From assembly GCA_021780755.1 (NCBI GenBank), contig JAJXYF010000039.1, forward strand, positions 1 through 64,000: 64,000 nt of DNA, read 5' to 3'. This DNA is from Deltaproteobacteria bacterium. GTDB lineage: Bacteria > Desulfobacterota > Binatia > Binatales > Binataceae. The notes beneath the pieces were generated by a model, which had not been told where the DNA came from, did not search any database, and worked only from the letters and a program-made list of their open reading frames with translations. Below, one piece after another: positions 19,312 through 29,121 of the stretch (position 1 is the stretch's first letter; every line of letters begins with the position of its first letter). The translations under genes were made by a program, and so were the position numbers.

Positions 19312-20247
19312 ATGACGCTTAATATCCCTGAACGCTATCTGGTCGCGATCAATATATTGATTGCGGCGCTGATAATTCCCTATTTCGCCGCGCGCACCGT
19401 CAGCGCAATGATCAAGCTGCACTACGCGGCAAATGTCGAGACACAACCGCTCAACGGCGCGCCAGACTCGGATGCGAACCTGGCCACGGTCCGCCCTCGC
19501 GCCATCTATAACATCATCAAGGAGCGCGACGTCTTTAACATTGCGCCGGCGCCTGAGGTTTCGGCGCCGGTCGAAGAGCAGAACCTTAATGTCAAGCTGC
19601 TTGGCACCTCTCACCTCACCGGTGGCGCGCGCGACTTCGCGATCATCGAGGATGACGCGGGTAATGAGCAGCTTTACCGATTGGGCGAGACGATTCCGGA
19701 TGTTGGACGGCTGGTGCAGATCGGCAGGAACCGCGCGATCATCATGCACAACGGCCATCGCGTGGCCATCGAGATACCCAAAGACAACCTCGGCGATGCC
19801 GGCGATGCCGGGGTTGCGCCACGCCGGGTGAGGCGCCCGCACGGACTGCGATCGCCGTTCATCCACAATCCGATGATTCGCAGGGGCCGGTCCACCGCCA
19901 AGGCCGGCGGCGTCCATCGGATCGCACCGCACAAATACCTCGTCGATCGCTCGACCGTTAACAGCGACATGCAAAACATGTCGCAACTGCTCACCCAGGT
20001 TCGCGCGCTGCCGGTGATTCAAAACGGCAGCACCGACGGCTTTCGCTTGAGCGAGATTCAGCCCGGCTCGCTGTTCGATCAACTCGGCCTGCAGGATGGC
20101 GACGTCCTGACCGCGATATCGGGTCAGCAGCTTACCGATCCCGCGCGCGCGATGCAGATGCTCTCGACCTTGCAAACCAGGTCCGATGTGTCGATCAACC
20201 TGCTTCGCAACGGCGCTCCTGTCCTGCTCAACTATACGATTCATTGA
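19312..20247 (+). CDS. gspC: GspC-like type II secretion protein with PDZ domain
   Basis: GspC links the inner-membrane platform to the GspD secretin in type II secretion. The 311-residue protein has a short cytoplasmic N-terminus, one membrane segment (LVAINILIAALIIPYFAA), a periplasmic HR-like domain (NVKLLGTSHL to GHRVAIEIPKD), a basic linker, and a C-terminal PDZ domain (GFRLSEIQPGSLFDQLGLQDG, shown in part). Such proteins usually precede gspD, yet here a penicillin-binding-type gene follows. No other secretion gene is in this window, so the partner genes must lie elsewhere. Confidence 0.8.
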   Translation: MTLNIPERYLVAINILIAALIIPYFAARTVSAMIKLHYAANVETQPLNGAPDSDANLATVRPRAIYNIIKERDVFNIAPAPEVSAPVEEQNLNVKLLGTSHLTGGARDFAIIEDDAGNEQLYRLGETIPDVGRLVQIGRNRAIIMHNGHRVAIEIPKDNLGDAGDAGVAPRRVRRPHGLRSPFIHNPMIRRGRSTAKAGGVHRIAPHKYLVDRSTVNSDMQNMSQLLTQVRALPVIQNGSTDGFRLSEIQPGSLFDQLGLQDGDVLTAISGQQLTDPARAMQMLSTLQTRSDVSINLLRNGAPVLLNYTIH

Positions 20248-20340
20248 TGGTCGTCATACCGGCGGCGTCGCGATGCGATAGCGATCGGTCGCGCGCGTCG
20301 AACCCGGCCGTGGCCGTGCGGAAATGAGGCGGAGGGGGCA

Positions 20341-21570
20341 ATGAATTCCCATCGAGTTATGAGCCGGCGCGCGTTCGTGCGCAGGGGAATCGCGTTTGCG
20401 GCGGGGGCCGTCTTTCCGCTTTTGCTCGCGGCGCAAACCGAAGCGCGCCGACGATCGTCGGTGCGCAAGACCGCCCCGACACAAGCTCCCCACGCCCACG
20501 ATGCGAATCCGCTGACGGCGCCCTACGCCACCGCCTGTGCGATGGAGCCGACCACCGGGACCGTGATCTTCGACCATGACATGAACCGCCCATGGCCCAC
20601 CGCGTCGCTCGCGAAAATGATGGTGATGCTGCTGGTCGCCAGGAAAATCGCCGACGGCAGCCTCAAGTTGACCGACAAGGTCACGACTTCCGCGGCGGCG
20701 ACGCGAATGGGCGGGTCGCAAGTTTACCTCAAGGAAGGCGAGACCTTCACGCTCGAAGAGATGATGCAGGCGATCGTGGTGCATTCGGCCAACGACGCCA
20801 CTTACGCGGTCGCCGAATATATCGCCGGGTCGGCCGACGCCTGCGTGCAAATGATGAATCAGGAAGCCGCCGCGCTCGGCCTGAAGAACACGCATTACTA
20901 TTCGGTGCATGGGCTGCCGCCCGCCGCCGGCCAGCAGGCCGACGTTTCGAGCGCCTACGATCTTGCCGTGATCGCGCAAAAGCTCGTCGCCTATCCCGAT
21001 ATCATCCGTTGGTCCGCGATCGACACGACCGGCTTTCGCAACGGCACTTTCCAGTTGCGCAACACCAATCATCTGGTGCGCACATTCCCCGGATGCGATG
21101 GCCTCAAGACCGGCTTTTACTATCGGGCGGGCTTCAACGTGGTCGCGACCGCCCGGCGCAGTGGCCTGCGCGTCATCGCCGTCGTTCTCGGCTCGCCGCG
21201 CAAGGAGGAAAACTTCGACGCGGCCGCCACCATGATGTCGCAGGGCTTCCTCAATTACGAAATGCGTGAGATAGCAAAAAAGGGCTCGCCGATTGACCGG
21301 ACGGTTGCCGTTAAGGGCGGCGCGATCAGCACGATCAAACCGGTCTGGGGCGCCGACGCGTCGGTGCTCGTCAAGCGGGACGACGCGAAGAACTCGTTTT
21401 CGATTGATTACAAGCTACCCGCCGCGATCAGCGCGCCGATCAGCGCCGGACAAAAGATCGGCACCGCCAGGATTATCGTGCAAGGCAACCCCCAACAGTC
21501 GATTCCCATCCTCGCGGCCACCGCCGTCGCGCGCGGGAGCCTCTTCCAACGCCTGATGGGATACCTCTGA
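20341..21570 (+). CDS. dacA: D-alanyl-D-alanine carboxypeptidase, PBP5/6 type
   Basis: A serine peptidase that trims the terminal D-Ala from peptidoglycan pentapeptides. The three active-site motifs of the S11 family are present: SLAK near residues 89-92, SAN near 149-151 and KTG near 256-258. The C-terminal 100 residues form the usual beta-rich PBP5 domain with LVKRDD and QKIGTARI. The N-terminus has SRRAFVRRGIAF, close to the twin-arginine consensus, before a hydrophobic run, suggesting Tat rather than Sec export. No clear C-terminal amphipathic anchor is visible. An internal ATG at codon 7 is also possible. Confidence 0.92.
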   Translation: MNSHRVMSRRAFVRRGIAFAAGAVFPLLLAAQTEARRRSSVRKTAPTQAPHAHDANPLTAPYATACAMEPTTGTVIFDHDMNRPWPTASLAKMMVMLLVARKIADGSLKLTDKVTTSAAATRMGGSQVYLKEGETFTLEEMMQAIVVHSANDATYAVAEYIAGSADACVQMMNQEAAALGLKNTHYYSVHGLPPAAGQQADVSSAYDLAVIAQKLVAYPDIIRWSAIDTTGFRNGTFQLRNTNHLVRTFPGCDGLKTGFYYRAGFNVVATARRSGLRVIAVVLGSPRKEENFDAAATMMSQGFLNYEMREIAKKGSPIDRTVAVKGGAISTIKPVWGADASVLVKRDDAKNSFSIDYKLPAAISAPISAGQKIGTARIIVQGNPQQSIPILAATAVARGSLFQRLMGYL

Positions 21571-21618
21571 TTGCGCGTGGGCTTTGCCCGCCCCGCCCGC
21601 GCGAGGCACAATTGAGCA

Positions 21619-22533
21619 ATGTCGTTAAAGCGAATCGGAATTCTCGCCGGCCTCGCGATCGCTGTCCTGATCGCGATCAACCTCGCCCTCCATTTCGGGC
21701 AGATTTATCACGACCGGCTCCCCTACGACGTCAATCGCGAATTCCCGCCCAGCAAGACCTTCATCCCCGGTGAGGTTTACGCGACCACGCTTGCCGAGAT
21801 CGTCGATCACGAATTGCATAGCGGCTTCGGATGGCGTCCCAACGATCTTTTCTTTTGGGGGCCGACCCTGATGGCGGACAACAACGCGTCGCGGCAGATT
21901 GGAATCATCATGGCGGTGCGCGAAACCTCGCGCGTGTTCAAAGACGATCTCACGAAGATTTCATCGAACGAATACGATCCGAATCTCGTGATTGCCGACA
22001 CCGACTTTCGCAATGATGCCGGGCGCTGGATCCTGCCCTCGCCCGAAAGCAAATACGCCGATGGCGTGAAGCACTTGCGGCTCTATGTCGCCGGCCTTCA
22101 CGCGAATCCCCAGACCTCGCGCCCACTCAATCAGCGCAACGTTGAACTAATCACGCTGTTTGAGGCGTGGACCGATTTGCTCGGAGACGCGCACGCGATG
22201 CTCTACATGGCGAAAAATCCCGACGGCAGCCGGGTTCATGCATGGCAGGACGACGATTATTTCTATCATGCGCAGGGCTATGCTGACGTGATTTACTACA
22301 TGCTCATCGCAGTGCGCCGCGAATATCATCAGACCCAGGCGGTCAAGCCGGTGATTGAGCAACTGATGGACGAGACGCTCACTCCGCTCCAGCGCGCCGC
22401 GACGATGAAGCCGCTAATCGTCCTCGACGGATCGGAAACCGGAATCTTCGCGAATCATCGGCACAACCTCGACGCCTACATTTCGGAAGCGCGCCAGAAG
22501 ATGTATTCGATCCGCGAAGAGCTCGAGCGGTAG
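21619..22533 (+). CDS. Single-pass membrane protein, DUF2333-like
   Basis: A 304-residue protein with one N-terminal membrane segment (IGILAGLAIAVLIAINLAL) followed by a long soluble domain. Features include GFGWRPNDLFFWGPTLMADN, RQIGIIMAVRE and WQDDDYFYHAQGYADVIYY, which recall the uncharacterised DUF2333 family of Gram-negative bacteria. Function is unknown; topology suggests the bulk is periplasmic. It follows the carboxypeptidase gene on the same strand and ends four bases from the convergent sppA gene. The family call is from memory and is moderate. Confidence 0.55.
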   Translation: MSLKRIGILAGLAIAVLIAINLALHFGQIYHDRLPYDVNREFPPSKTFIPGEVYATTLAEIVDHELHSGFGWRPNDLFFWGPTLMADNNASRQIGIIMAVRETSRVFKDDLTKISSNEYDPNLVIADTDFRNDAGRWILPSPESKYADGVKHLRLYVAGLHANPQTSRPLNQRNVELITLFEAWTDLLGDAHAMLYMAKNPDGSRVHAWQDDDYFYHAQGYADVIYYMLIAVRREYHQTQAVKPVIEQLMDETLTPLQRAATMKPLIVLDGSETGIFANHRHNLDAYISEARQKMYSIREELER

Positions 22534-22537
22534 CGCG

Positions 22538-24400
22538 CTATTTCGAAATCGGACTGAGCAACATCAGGCCGCCCCGCGCAAGCAGCCGCGTCAGCGCGGG
22601 AACCCATCGATGCGGTACGCCCGCCAAATCCGCCCCAAGCGCATACGCCCACGAAAGCTCGGAGCGACCCTCGGAGGCCTCGGCGGCCAGTGCGCTAAAA
22701 CGTACGCCGGATTTCGCGAAAGTCACGTTCAACGCGGAAATCAGCGACGGCGACGGATACGGCACCAGTTCGTGTACTTCGCCCGGCTTCAATCCGGCCT
22801 TCTCGCGAGCGATCTCAACCGCGCGGCCCAGTCCACCCAGTTCGTCGATCAGCCCGCGCGCCTTTGCCGCGACTCCGCTCCAGACGCGCCCTCGCGCGAC
22901 TTCCTCGGCCTGCGCCGCCGCGAACTTGCGGCCCTCCGCGACCTTGGCCGTGAAGTTGCCGTAGAGCTCGCCGACGACCTCATTCAATTGCGCAAGTTCC
23001 GCCGTGCTCAGAGGACGGGACCACGAAAGCGCGTCGCTGATTTCGTCGGTCTTGACCGTGTCCATGCCGACGCCCAGGCGCTCGAGCAGCGCGCGCAGGC
23101 TGAACTTCGTGTACACCACGCCGATCGAACCGGTAATGGTGGCCGGCTCGGCAACGATCGCGTCGGCGCCCATCGCCACGTAGTACCCACCCGATCCGGC
23201 GACGTCGCCCATCGAAACGACCACCGGCTTGCCGCGCTTTTGCGCCTCCCGCACGGCGCGCCACACCAGGTCGGATCCGACGGCGGACCCACCCGGCGAG
23301 TTGACGCGAAATACGATCGCGCGGACGTCGTCGTCTTTCGCCGCCCGCAGGATTTCGTTCGCGGTGCGTTCTCCGCTGATAAATTCTCCCGCCATCGGGG
23401 GCTCACCGCTGACCACCGGTCCGAGGCCGTGGATTAGCGCCAGGCGCGCCCGCGGCCCCGCCGGCCGCCCGTAGGCGACGTGCCGCAGGTAGCGCGCGAG
23501 GGTGACGAACCGGCGTTCCTCGTTTTCCGGGTCGAGTTCCGCGCGCAGGTCTTCGACGTATCCCGCCCGATCGGCGAGTCCGCTTTCGACCGCGGTGCGT
23601 GCGCTGATAAATCCGTGCGCGATCAATTCGCCCGCCCGCGAAACTTCGAGCTTGCGCGCGGTCGCAACCTTGTCGGCCAGGATGGTCTTCCAATCCCCGA
23701 TAATCGCGTCGAGACTCTCGCGCACCTCCGGCGACATCCCCTCGCGATTGAACATCTCCGCCGCGCCCTTGTATTCCTTCCATTGCAGGGTCTGCGCTTC
23801 GACGCCGATTTTGCCCAGCGCGTTGCGCAGGAAGAGCCCGCCGGCGGCCACCCCCAGCATCATCAGCGCCGTGTCGGGATTGATAATTATTTCGCCGGCG
23901 CCGCACGCGACCAGGTAATCGCGCACGGTGACGCTATCGCCCGCCAGCACCGCGACCACGCGCTTGTTCGCGGCCACCGTGGCGCGCAGCAACTCGTGCA
24001 ACTCCTGCGCGGTGGCCAGTCCGATCGAAGGCGCCGATATTTCCGCGACAATCGCCTTGAGCTTGGGATCGACAGCGGCCGCCTCGAGCGCGCGCCGCAA
24101 GTGATACAGCGTCGGCTGGCCGCGGCTGCGGAGTTGCTCCAATGGTGAGCGCGGTGCGTCCTCGCGCATCCCGTCGCCGATGCGGATCGTCAGCACCGCG
24201 TCACCCGGGATTCGCGCGGGGCGCACCACCAGGAAATAAAATGCCGCGACCAGCGCCGCCGCGAGTACCATCACGGCAATTCCGGTCGCATGCCAGCCGC
24301 ATCCGAAAACGACCGCCGCAATCACGACCAGCACCGCCGTCGCAATGCCGACCCGCACCTCGCGGCCGATCCGGGACCCATCAATTCGCGGAAACTTCAT
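22538..24400 (-). CDS. sppA: Signal peptide peptidase SppA, 67K type
   Basis: SppA is a membrane-anchored serine protease that degrades cleaved signal peptides. The 620-residue protein has an N-terminal membrane segment (about residues 15-60, VGIATAVLVVIAAVVFG and following), then two tandem peptidase-S49 domains. The first domain supplies the catalytic lysine in KEYKGAAEMF near residue 209; the second supplies the serine in GDVAGSGGYYVAMGAD near residue 398. This matches the double-length Lys/Ser layout of E. coli SppA. ATG 24400 is preferred over 24409. It is divergent from the lipoprotein gene 57 bases away. Confidence 0.93.
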   Translation of the reverse strand: MKFPRIDGSRIGREVRVGIATAVLVVIAAVVFGCGWHATGIAVMVLAAALVAAFYFLVVRPARIPGDAVLTIRIGDGMREDAPRSPLEQLRSRGQPTLYHLRRALEAAAVDPKLKAIVAEISAPSIGLATAQELHELLRATVAANKRVVAVLAGDSVTVRDYLVACGAGEIIINPDTALMMLGVAAGGLFLRNALGKIGVEAQTLQWKEYKGAAEMFNREGMSPEVRESLDAIIGDWKTILADKVATARKLEVSRAGELIAHGFISARTAVESGLADRAGYVEDLRAELDPENEERRFVTLARYLRHVAYGRPAGPRARLALIHGLGPVVSGEPPMAGEFISGERTANEILRAAKDDDVRAIVFRVNSPGGSAVGSDLVWRAVREAQKRGKPVVVSMGDVAGSGGYYVAMGADAIVAEPATITGSIGVVYTKFSLRALLERLGVGMDTVKTDEISDALSWSRPLSTAELAQLNEVVGELYGNFTAKVAEGRKFAAAQAEEVARGRVWSGVAAKARGLIDELGGLGRAVEIAREKAGLKPGEVHELVPYPSPSLISALNVTFAKSGVRFSALAAEASEGRSELSWAYALGADLAGVPHRWVPALTRLLARGGLMLLSPISK

Positions 24401-24457
24401 CGCTCTCATCTTTCCGCATACTATCGAAGTTGTCCGGTACTGGCGATTTCCAGAAAA

Positions 24458-25783
24458 ATGCGCATACCCGCTATCGCTGTTCCGCTTCTGCTGTGCCTCA
24501 CCAGTTGCGCGCTGTTCAAGTCAGCGCCGCCGCCACCGCCACCGCGCCCGCTCTATGCCGGCCGCACGGCGACGCTCGATATCACCAACGGAATTCGCGT
24601 CGCCGCCGCGGTCGAACTGCCGCGCGGTTTCACACCCGATCCTGACTCGCCGCCGAGATGGCTCGCGCAGGGCACGGTCGTTGGCGTTGCCGGAACGCGC
24701 GATCGGAAAACGGTCGTGCTTGGCTTCGGCGGCGACCAGCTGAGCGATATGACCGTTCTCGTGGGTGACTTCGGCCCCGGCGCGCCCACTGGGCACATAC
24801 TCGCGGCCGCCCCCAACCCCGACGGTATGGAAATCGCTACTGCCGTCGCCCCGGCCGACGCCCATCGCCTCGATCTGATGGTCATCGATACGATCAGTGG
24901 CGGCAAAGGCCATTCCGTCGCGTCCTTCGACGGTGACTATCGCGTCGCCGGCCTGGACTGGTTAGATCGCTCGACGATCGCAATCGTGGTTTATCCGTCG
25001 GCGCAAGCCACGCTCAACGCCACGGCCGATAGCGTCGCGAGCGGGTTGTACGCCGTCGGAATTTCCGGAGTCGGATCGGTCACGCACCTCGACCACATCC
25101 ATTGCCGTCTCGGACGCTTGAGCTTCAGCCCGAATCGCCGCTTTGCGGTGAGTGTGGGCGACCGCGAGGCGCCGCCCGCGATAATCGATATGCACTCGCA
25201 GGCCTGTGCCGAACTACGCGTGCCCGCGCCGCTACGCATGCTCGGATGGGCCCCCGACTCCTCGGCGCTGCTCTATGCGGCCCGCGGCGGCAATGCCGGC
25301 GTCTTTCGCTATACGGTGGCGACCGGCCAGCGCACCCTCATCGCGGTGTCATCGGCAGCCGCCGCGTATGCCAGCGACGGCACTATCATCGCGCTGGGCA
25401 ACGGCCGGCTTTCGTGGAAAAGCATCGCGCGCGATCCTGACACGCAGGTCAAGGCCGAAATCGCCCTGCTGAATCCACTGACCGCTGTCGTCACGATTAA
25501 TTCGCTGGGCTTCCAGACTCCGCCCGCGATGTTCGCGCTCAGCTCGATGGTTCTCTCGCCCGCCTCGGACAGCGCTGCCATCGACACCTTCGTCCCCACC
25601 CCCGACGGCCTGCTGCGCGAACTCATCGACTACTCATATCCCGCGCGCCGCGCGTTCATGCTGGCGGCCGGCCATGCCAGCGGCCCGCTGGTGATGAGCT
25701 GGTCGGACGACGGCGGCGCGCTCGCGATCGTTGACGGCGACGCCGCGCGCGCGATGCTCACCGTATTGATCCCCCCGCGCTGA
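24458..25783 (+). CDS. Hypothetical lipoprotein, beta-propeller-like
   Basis: A 441-residue protein starting MRIPAIAVPLLLCLTSC, a clear signal peptide with an LTSC lipobox, followed by a proline-rich stretch. The body has repeated segments such as RVAGLDWLDRSTIAIV, LRMLGWAPDSSALLYA and GPLVMSWSDDGGALAI, whose WxxDSxxL-type pattern recalls TolB/WD40-like propellers. The 24458 start is chosen because it begins the signal peptide; the frame is open upstream. Its 3' end overlaps the end of the convergent acyl-CoA synthetase gene by 26 bases. Role unknown. Confidence 0.7.
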   Translation: MRIPAIAVPLLLCLTSCALFKSAPPPPPPRPLYAGRTATLDITNGIRVAAAVELPRGFTPDPDSPPRWLAQGTVVGVAGTRDRKTVVLGFGGDQLSDMTVLVGDFGPGAPTGHILAAAPNPDGMEIATAVAPADAHRLDLMVIDTISGGKGHSVASFDGDYRVAGLDWLDRSTIAIVVYPSAQATLNATADSVASGLYAVGISGVGSVTHLDHIHCRLGRLSFSPNRRFAVSVGDREAPPAIIDMHSQACAELRVPAPLRMLGWAPDSSALLYAARGGNAGVFRYTVATGQRTLIAVSSAAAAYASDGTIIALGNGRLSWKSIARDPDTQVKAEIALLNPLTAVVTINSLGFQTPPAMFALSSMVLSPASDSAAIDTFVPTPDGLLRELIDYSYPARRAFMLAAGHASGPLVMSWSDDGGALAIVDGDAARAMLTVLIPPR

Positions 25784-28004
25784 TTCCGCTTCCCGCGTCG
25801 ATGTGGTTCGCGCGCGGCGCCCGGTTGCTCCAATAGTCATACGCGACGCGAATCGCCGCCGCCGATCGCTCGAAGCTGTCGAACACCACCAACCCCCGTT
25901 CACGCGCGAGTTGTTTCGCCCGCGCAACGATCGCCTCGACATGCGCCGGATGCAGTATCAAGACGAACGGTTTCGCCGACGCGCGTCCGAACTCCGCCAC
26001 CCGGTCGAGCAGTCCCGTCAATTCCTCTTCGTGCGTCGCCCAGCGCTGCGCCCGCAATCCGGTGCCGACTTCGAGCACGATCGCGTCGATCGCCGCGTCG
26101 CGATCGAGAATCCGCAAGATGCGTTCGAGGTTCCCCGTATGGACCCCGCCGCCGATCGTGCCGCCGGCGTCGAGCGGATTTCGATAGCTGCCGCCGATGA
26201 TGTTGAAGAAGCTCTTCAGCTCCTCGTAAGACTCCGCCGACAGCGCTGGTATCTCGAGCCCGGCGCTCGCAAAGGTGTCCGTAATTACCACCGACTGTCC
26301 GCCCGTCATCGCCACCAGTCCCATTCGCCGCCCGGTCACCGCCTTGCCCCGCGCCAGCATCTCCACCGCATCGAGCGTCGCGTCGAGTCCCGCCACGCTC
26401 ACCGCCCCGCTCTGCCGCACCATAGTGGTCCACACCGCGGCCGGCGTCGCGAGCGATCCCGTATGCGAAAACGTCGCGCGCGCGCCCGCCTCCGTCATCC
26501 CGCCCTTCCACACCACCACCGGATGCGCCGCTGCCGCGCGCCTCAGGCTCTCGAAGAATCGCCGCCCGTCGCGCACCCCCTCGACGTACATGCCGATCAC
26601 GCGCGTCGCCGGGTCCGCCGCCATCACGTCGATAAAGTCCGCCGCCTCGAGCATCAGCACGTTGCCGATCGACGCCGCCTTGTTGATTCGTATGCCGCGC
26701 GCCGGCGCTTGGGCGCAAAAATTAATCGAATGCGTACCGCTCTGCGAGATGAAACAGACGTCACCCGGATTGCCCGCCTCGAGCTCCGGAAAATTGCACA
26801 AGCCGATCGCCGGATTGTACAGCCCCATGCAATTCGGACCGACCAGCGCGATGTCCGACGCCGTCGCCAGCGCCTTCAGCTCGCCCTCGAGCTTGATCCC
26901 GATCTCCTCCGTCGTCTCCGAAAAGCCCGACGTGAAAAACCCGATTCCACGCACCTCGTTCTCGATGCAGTCCTTCAGTATCCGCGGCGCCACCTGCCGC
27001 GGCACGGCGCTCACCGCGTAATCGATGGTCTCCGGCACCTCCGCCAGCGACTTCAGGTTGACCACGCCCAACGCTTCGATGCCGGGTATTTCGTTGGGAT
27101 CGATCTGGATCGAATAGAGTTTGCCCGCGAAACGCTTCATCGCGCGCAGCCACATGTATCCGCCGACGCGCTTGTCCCCGATTACCGCCACCGTCTGCGC
27201 CGCCATCGCGCGCCGCAGGTTCTCCACGCGCCGGCCGTGCCGCTGCGGATCGCGGGCCGCCGGCGCCGCTTGCCGCAGGTTGTCGGCCGCAAGCAGGATC
27301 CGTGCGTCGAGTACCGCGAGACCCTGCTCGTAGGCGACGATCGGGTTGAGGTCCATTTCGATCAGATCGTCGCGGCGCGCCGCCAGTTCCGACAACCGCA
27401 CCAGCACGTCCGCGATCGCGTCGAGGTCCGCCGGCCGCGCGCCGCGCGCTCCATGCAGCAGCGGAGCGCCGCGCAATTCGTCGAGCATCGCGCGCGCCGC
27501 GCGCCGATCGATTGGTGCCAGCCGCATTGCCGTGTCGTGCAGCACCTCGACGAAGATTCCGCCGAGCCCCACCACCACCAGCGGTCCGAACCGCTCGTCG
27601 CGCGAGATCCCGGCGATCAGCTCGACTCCCGGTCGCGCCTGCGGCTGCACCGCGACGCCGTCGAAATTCGCCCCCGGTATCCTTGCCGCCAGACCCCGCC
27701 GAATGCGCTCGAACGCGTCGCGCACTTCGCTCTCGGTGCGCAGGTTCAGCGCCACCCCGCCAACCTCGCTCTTGTGGCTGACTTCCGGCGAATGCACCTT
27801 GAGCACCACCGGGAACCCGATTCGGACCGCCGCCGCGGCGGCTTCGTCCGCACTGGCGGCAAACTCCGGGATCGCGGCAGGAATACCCGCCGCCGCGAGC
27901 ATCCGCTTCGATTCGATCTCCGACAGCGCCGTGCGCCCCGCCGACACGGCCTCCGCGATCACCTGGTCAACGATTTTCTGGTCCACGTCTGTGGCGTATA
28001 GCAA
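25758..28004 (-). CDS. Acyl-CoA synthetase, ADP-forming type (three-domain)
   Basis: NDP-forming acyl-CoA synthetases interconvert acyl-CoA, ADP and Pi with acid, CoA and ATP. The 748-residue protein has an N-terminal ATP-grasp domain (roughly residues 20-235, with VVLKVHSPEVSHKSEVGGV), a CoA-binding Rossmann domain (about 250-380) and a succinyl-CoA-ligase-like domain (about 390-720). The probable phosphohistidine is in FSHTGSLATP. This order, ATP-grasp first, differs from the CoA-binding-first arrangement seen in many bacteria. The start is TTG at 28004, or GTG at 27986; neither has a clear ribosome site. It is divergent from the dehydrogenase gene. Confidence 0.88.
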   Translation of the reverse strand: MLYATDVDQKIVDQVIAEAVSAGRTALSEIESKRMLAAAGIPAAIPEFAASADEAAAAAVRIGFPVVLKVHSPEVSHKSEVGGVALNLRTESEVRDAFERIRRGLAARIPGANFDGVAVQPQARPGVELIAGISRDERFGPLVVVGLGGIFVEVLHDTAMRLAPIDRRAARAMLDELRGAPLLHGARGARPADLDAIADVLVRLSELAARRDDLIEMDLNPIVAYEQGLAVLDARILLAADNLRQAAPAARDPQRHGRRVENLRRAMAAQTVAVIGDKRVGGYMWLRAMKRFAGKLYSIQIDPNEIPGIEALGVVNLKSLAEVPETIDYAVSAVPRQVAPRILKDCIENEVRGIGFFTSGFSETTEEIGIKLEGELKALATASDIALVGPNCMGLYNPAIGLCNFPELEAGNPGDVCFISQSGTHSINFCAQAPARGIRINKAASIGNVLMLEAADFIDVMAADPATRVIGMYVEGVRDGRRFFESLRRAAAAHPVVVWKGGMTEAGARATFSHTGSLATPAAVWTTMVRQSGAVSVAGLDATLDAVEMLARGKAVTGRRMGLVAMTGGQSVVITDTFASAGLEIPALSAESYEELKSFFNIIGGSYRNPLDAGGTIGGGVHTGNLERILRILDRDAAIDAIVLEVGTGLRAQRWATHEEELTGLLDRVAEFGRASAKPFVLILHPAHVEAIVARAKQLARERGLVVFDSFERSAAAIRVAYDYWSNRAPRANHIDAGSGISAGGSIR

Positions 28005-28035
28005 AGGACTTCGCTATTTGAAACGTGACTCACCG

Positions 28036-29121
28036 ATGTCCCAACCTACGCCCACCCGCCACCGCGTTTTCGTCACCCGCCCGGTTGCCGACGCCGCGCT
28101 GCGCCGCCTCGCCGAGACCGCCCGCGTCGATCTGTGGGACGACGACGCATCGCCCCCGCATGACGAACTCGTGCTGCACCTGCGCGATTGCGACGCCGTC
28201 CTCAGCATGGTGAGCGATCGGCTCGACGCGCCAACTATCGCCGCCGCCCCGCGCCTGATCGCCATCAGCAACCTCGCCGTCGGTGTCGATAATATCGATC
28301 TTGCGGCCGCCACGCGCGCCCGCGTCGCCGTCGGCCATACCCCCGGCGTACTCTCGGAAACCACCGCTGACCTCGCCTTCGCCCTGCTTCTCGCCGCCGC
28401 GCGCCGCGTTGCCGAAAGCGACCGCTTCGTGCGCGCCGGCCGCTGGCGCATGTGGACGCCGCGGCTGATGCTCGGCCGCGACGTCTGGGGCGCCACCCTC
28501 GGCGTCATCGGATGGGGCAAGATTGGACAGGCGGTCGCCCGCCGCGCGGCGGGCTTCGGGATGCGCGTGCTGTATGCCGCCCACCACTCGTCCGGGACCG
28601 GCACGCCCGCGAGATCAAAGCCGCGCGCCACCGCGAGCGCCGTCGCGATACCCGCGGCACCCGCTGCCGAATGCGTTGAGTTGCCCCGCTTGCTCGCCGA
28701 GTCCGATTTCATTTCGCTCAACGTCCCGCTCACGCCAACCACCCGCCATCTGATCGGTGTGCGCGAGCTAGCCGCGATGAAACGCGGGGCCATCCTCGTC
28801 AACACCGCGCGCGGCGCCGTCGTCGATCAGGCGGCGCTGGTCGAGTCGCTGCGCTCCGGACATCTCGGCGGCGCCGGCCTCGACGTCACCGAGACCGAGC
28901 CAATCGCCCTAAACGATCCCCTGCTCAAGCTGCCCAACGTCGTCATCACGCCGCACATCGGCAGCGCCAGCCACGCCACCCGTAATCGCATGGCCGAGTT
29001 GGCGGTGGACAACATCCTCGACGTGTTCGCCGGCCGCCTGCCGCGCCACTGCGCAAATCCCGCCGTGAAACTCGCATCGCCGAAACGCCCGCCACCGCCG
29101 GTCGCTCCGCGCCGAAAATAA
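28036..29121 (+). CDS. D-2-hydroxyacid dehydrogenase (GyaR/GhrB-like)
   Basis: An NAD(P)H-dependent enzyme that reduces 2-oxoacids such as glyoxylate or hydroxypyruvate. The 361-residue protein has the family core: NLAVGVDNID, the nucleotide-binding GVIGWGKIGQAVARRA, and catalytic Arg in NTARGAVVD, Glu in TETEP and His in TPHIGSAS. An insertion of about 30 residues, rich in Ala, Pro and Thr (GTGTPARSKPRATASAVA), sits after the Rossmann motif and is not typical. A terminator hairpin follows the stop closely. Exact substrate is unknown. Confidence 0.9.
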   Translation: MSQPTPTRHRVFVTRPVADAALRRLAETARVDLWDDDASPPHDELVLHLRDCDAVLSMVSDRLDAPTIAAAPRLIAISNLAVGVDNIDLAAATRARVAVGHTPGVLSETTADLAFALLLAAARRVAESDRFVRAGRWRMWTPRLMLGRDVWGATLGVIGWGKIGQAVARRAAGFGMRVLYAAHHSSGTGTPARSKPRATASAVAIPAAPAAECVELPRLLAESDFISLNVPLTPTTRHLIGVRELAAMKRGAILVNTARGAVVDQAALVESLRSGHLGGAGLDVTETEPIALNDPLLKLPNVVITPHIGSASHATRNRMAELAVDNILDVFAGRLPRHCANPAVKLASPKRPPPPVAPRRK

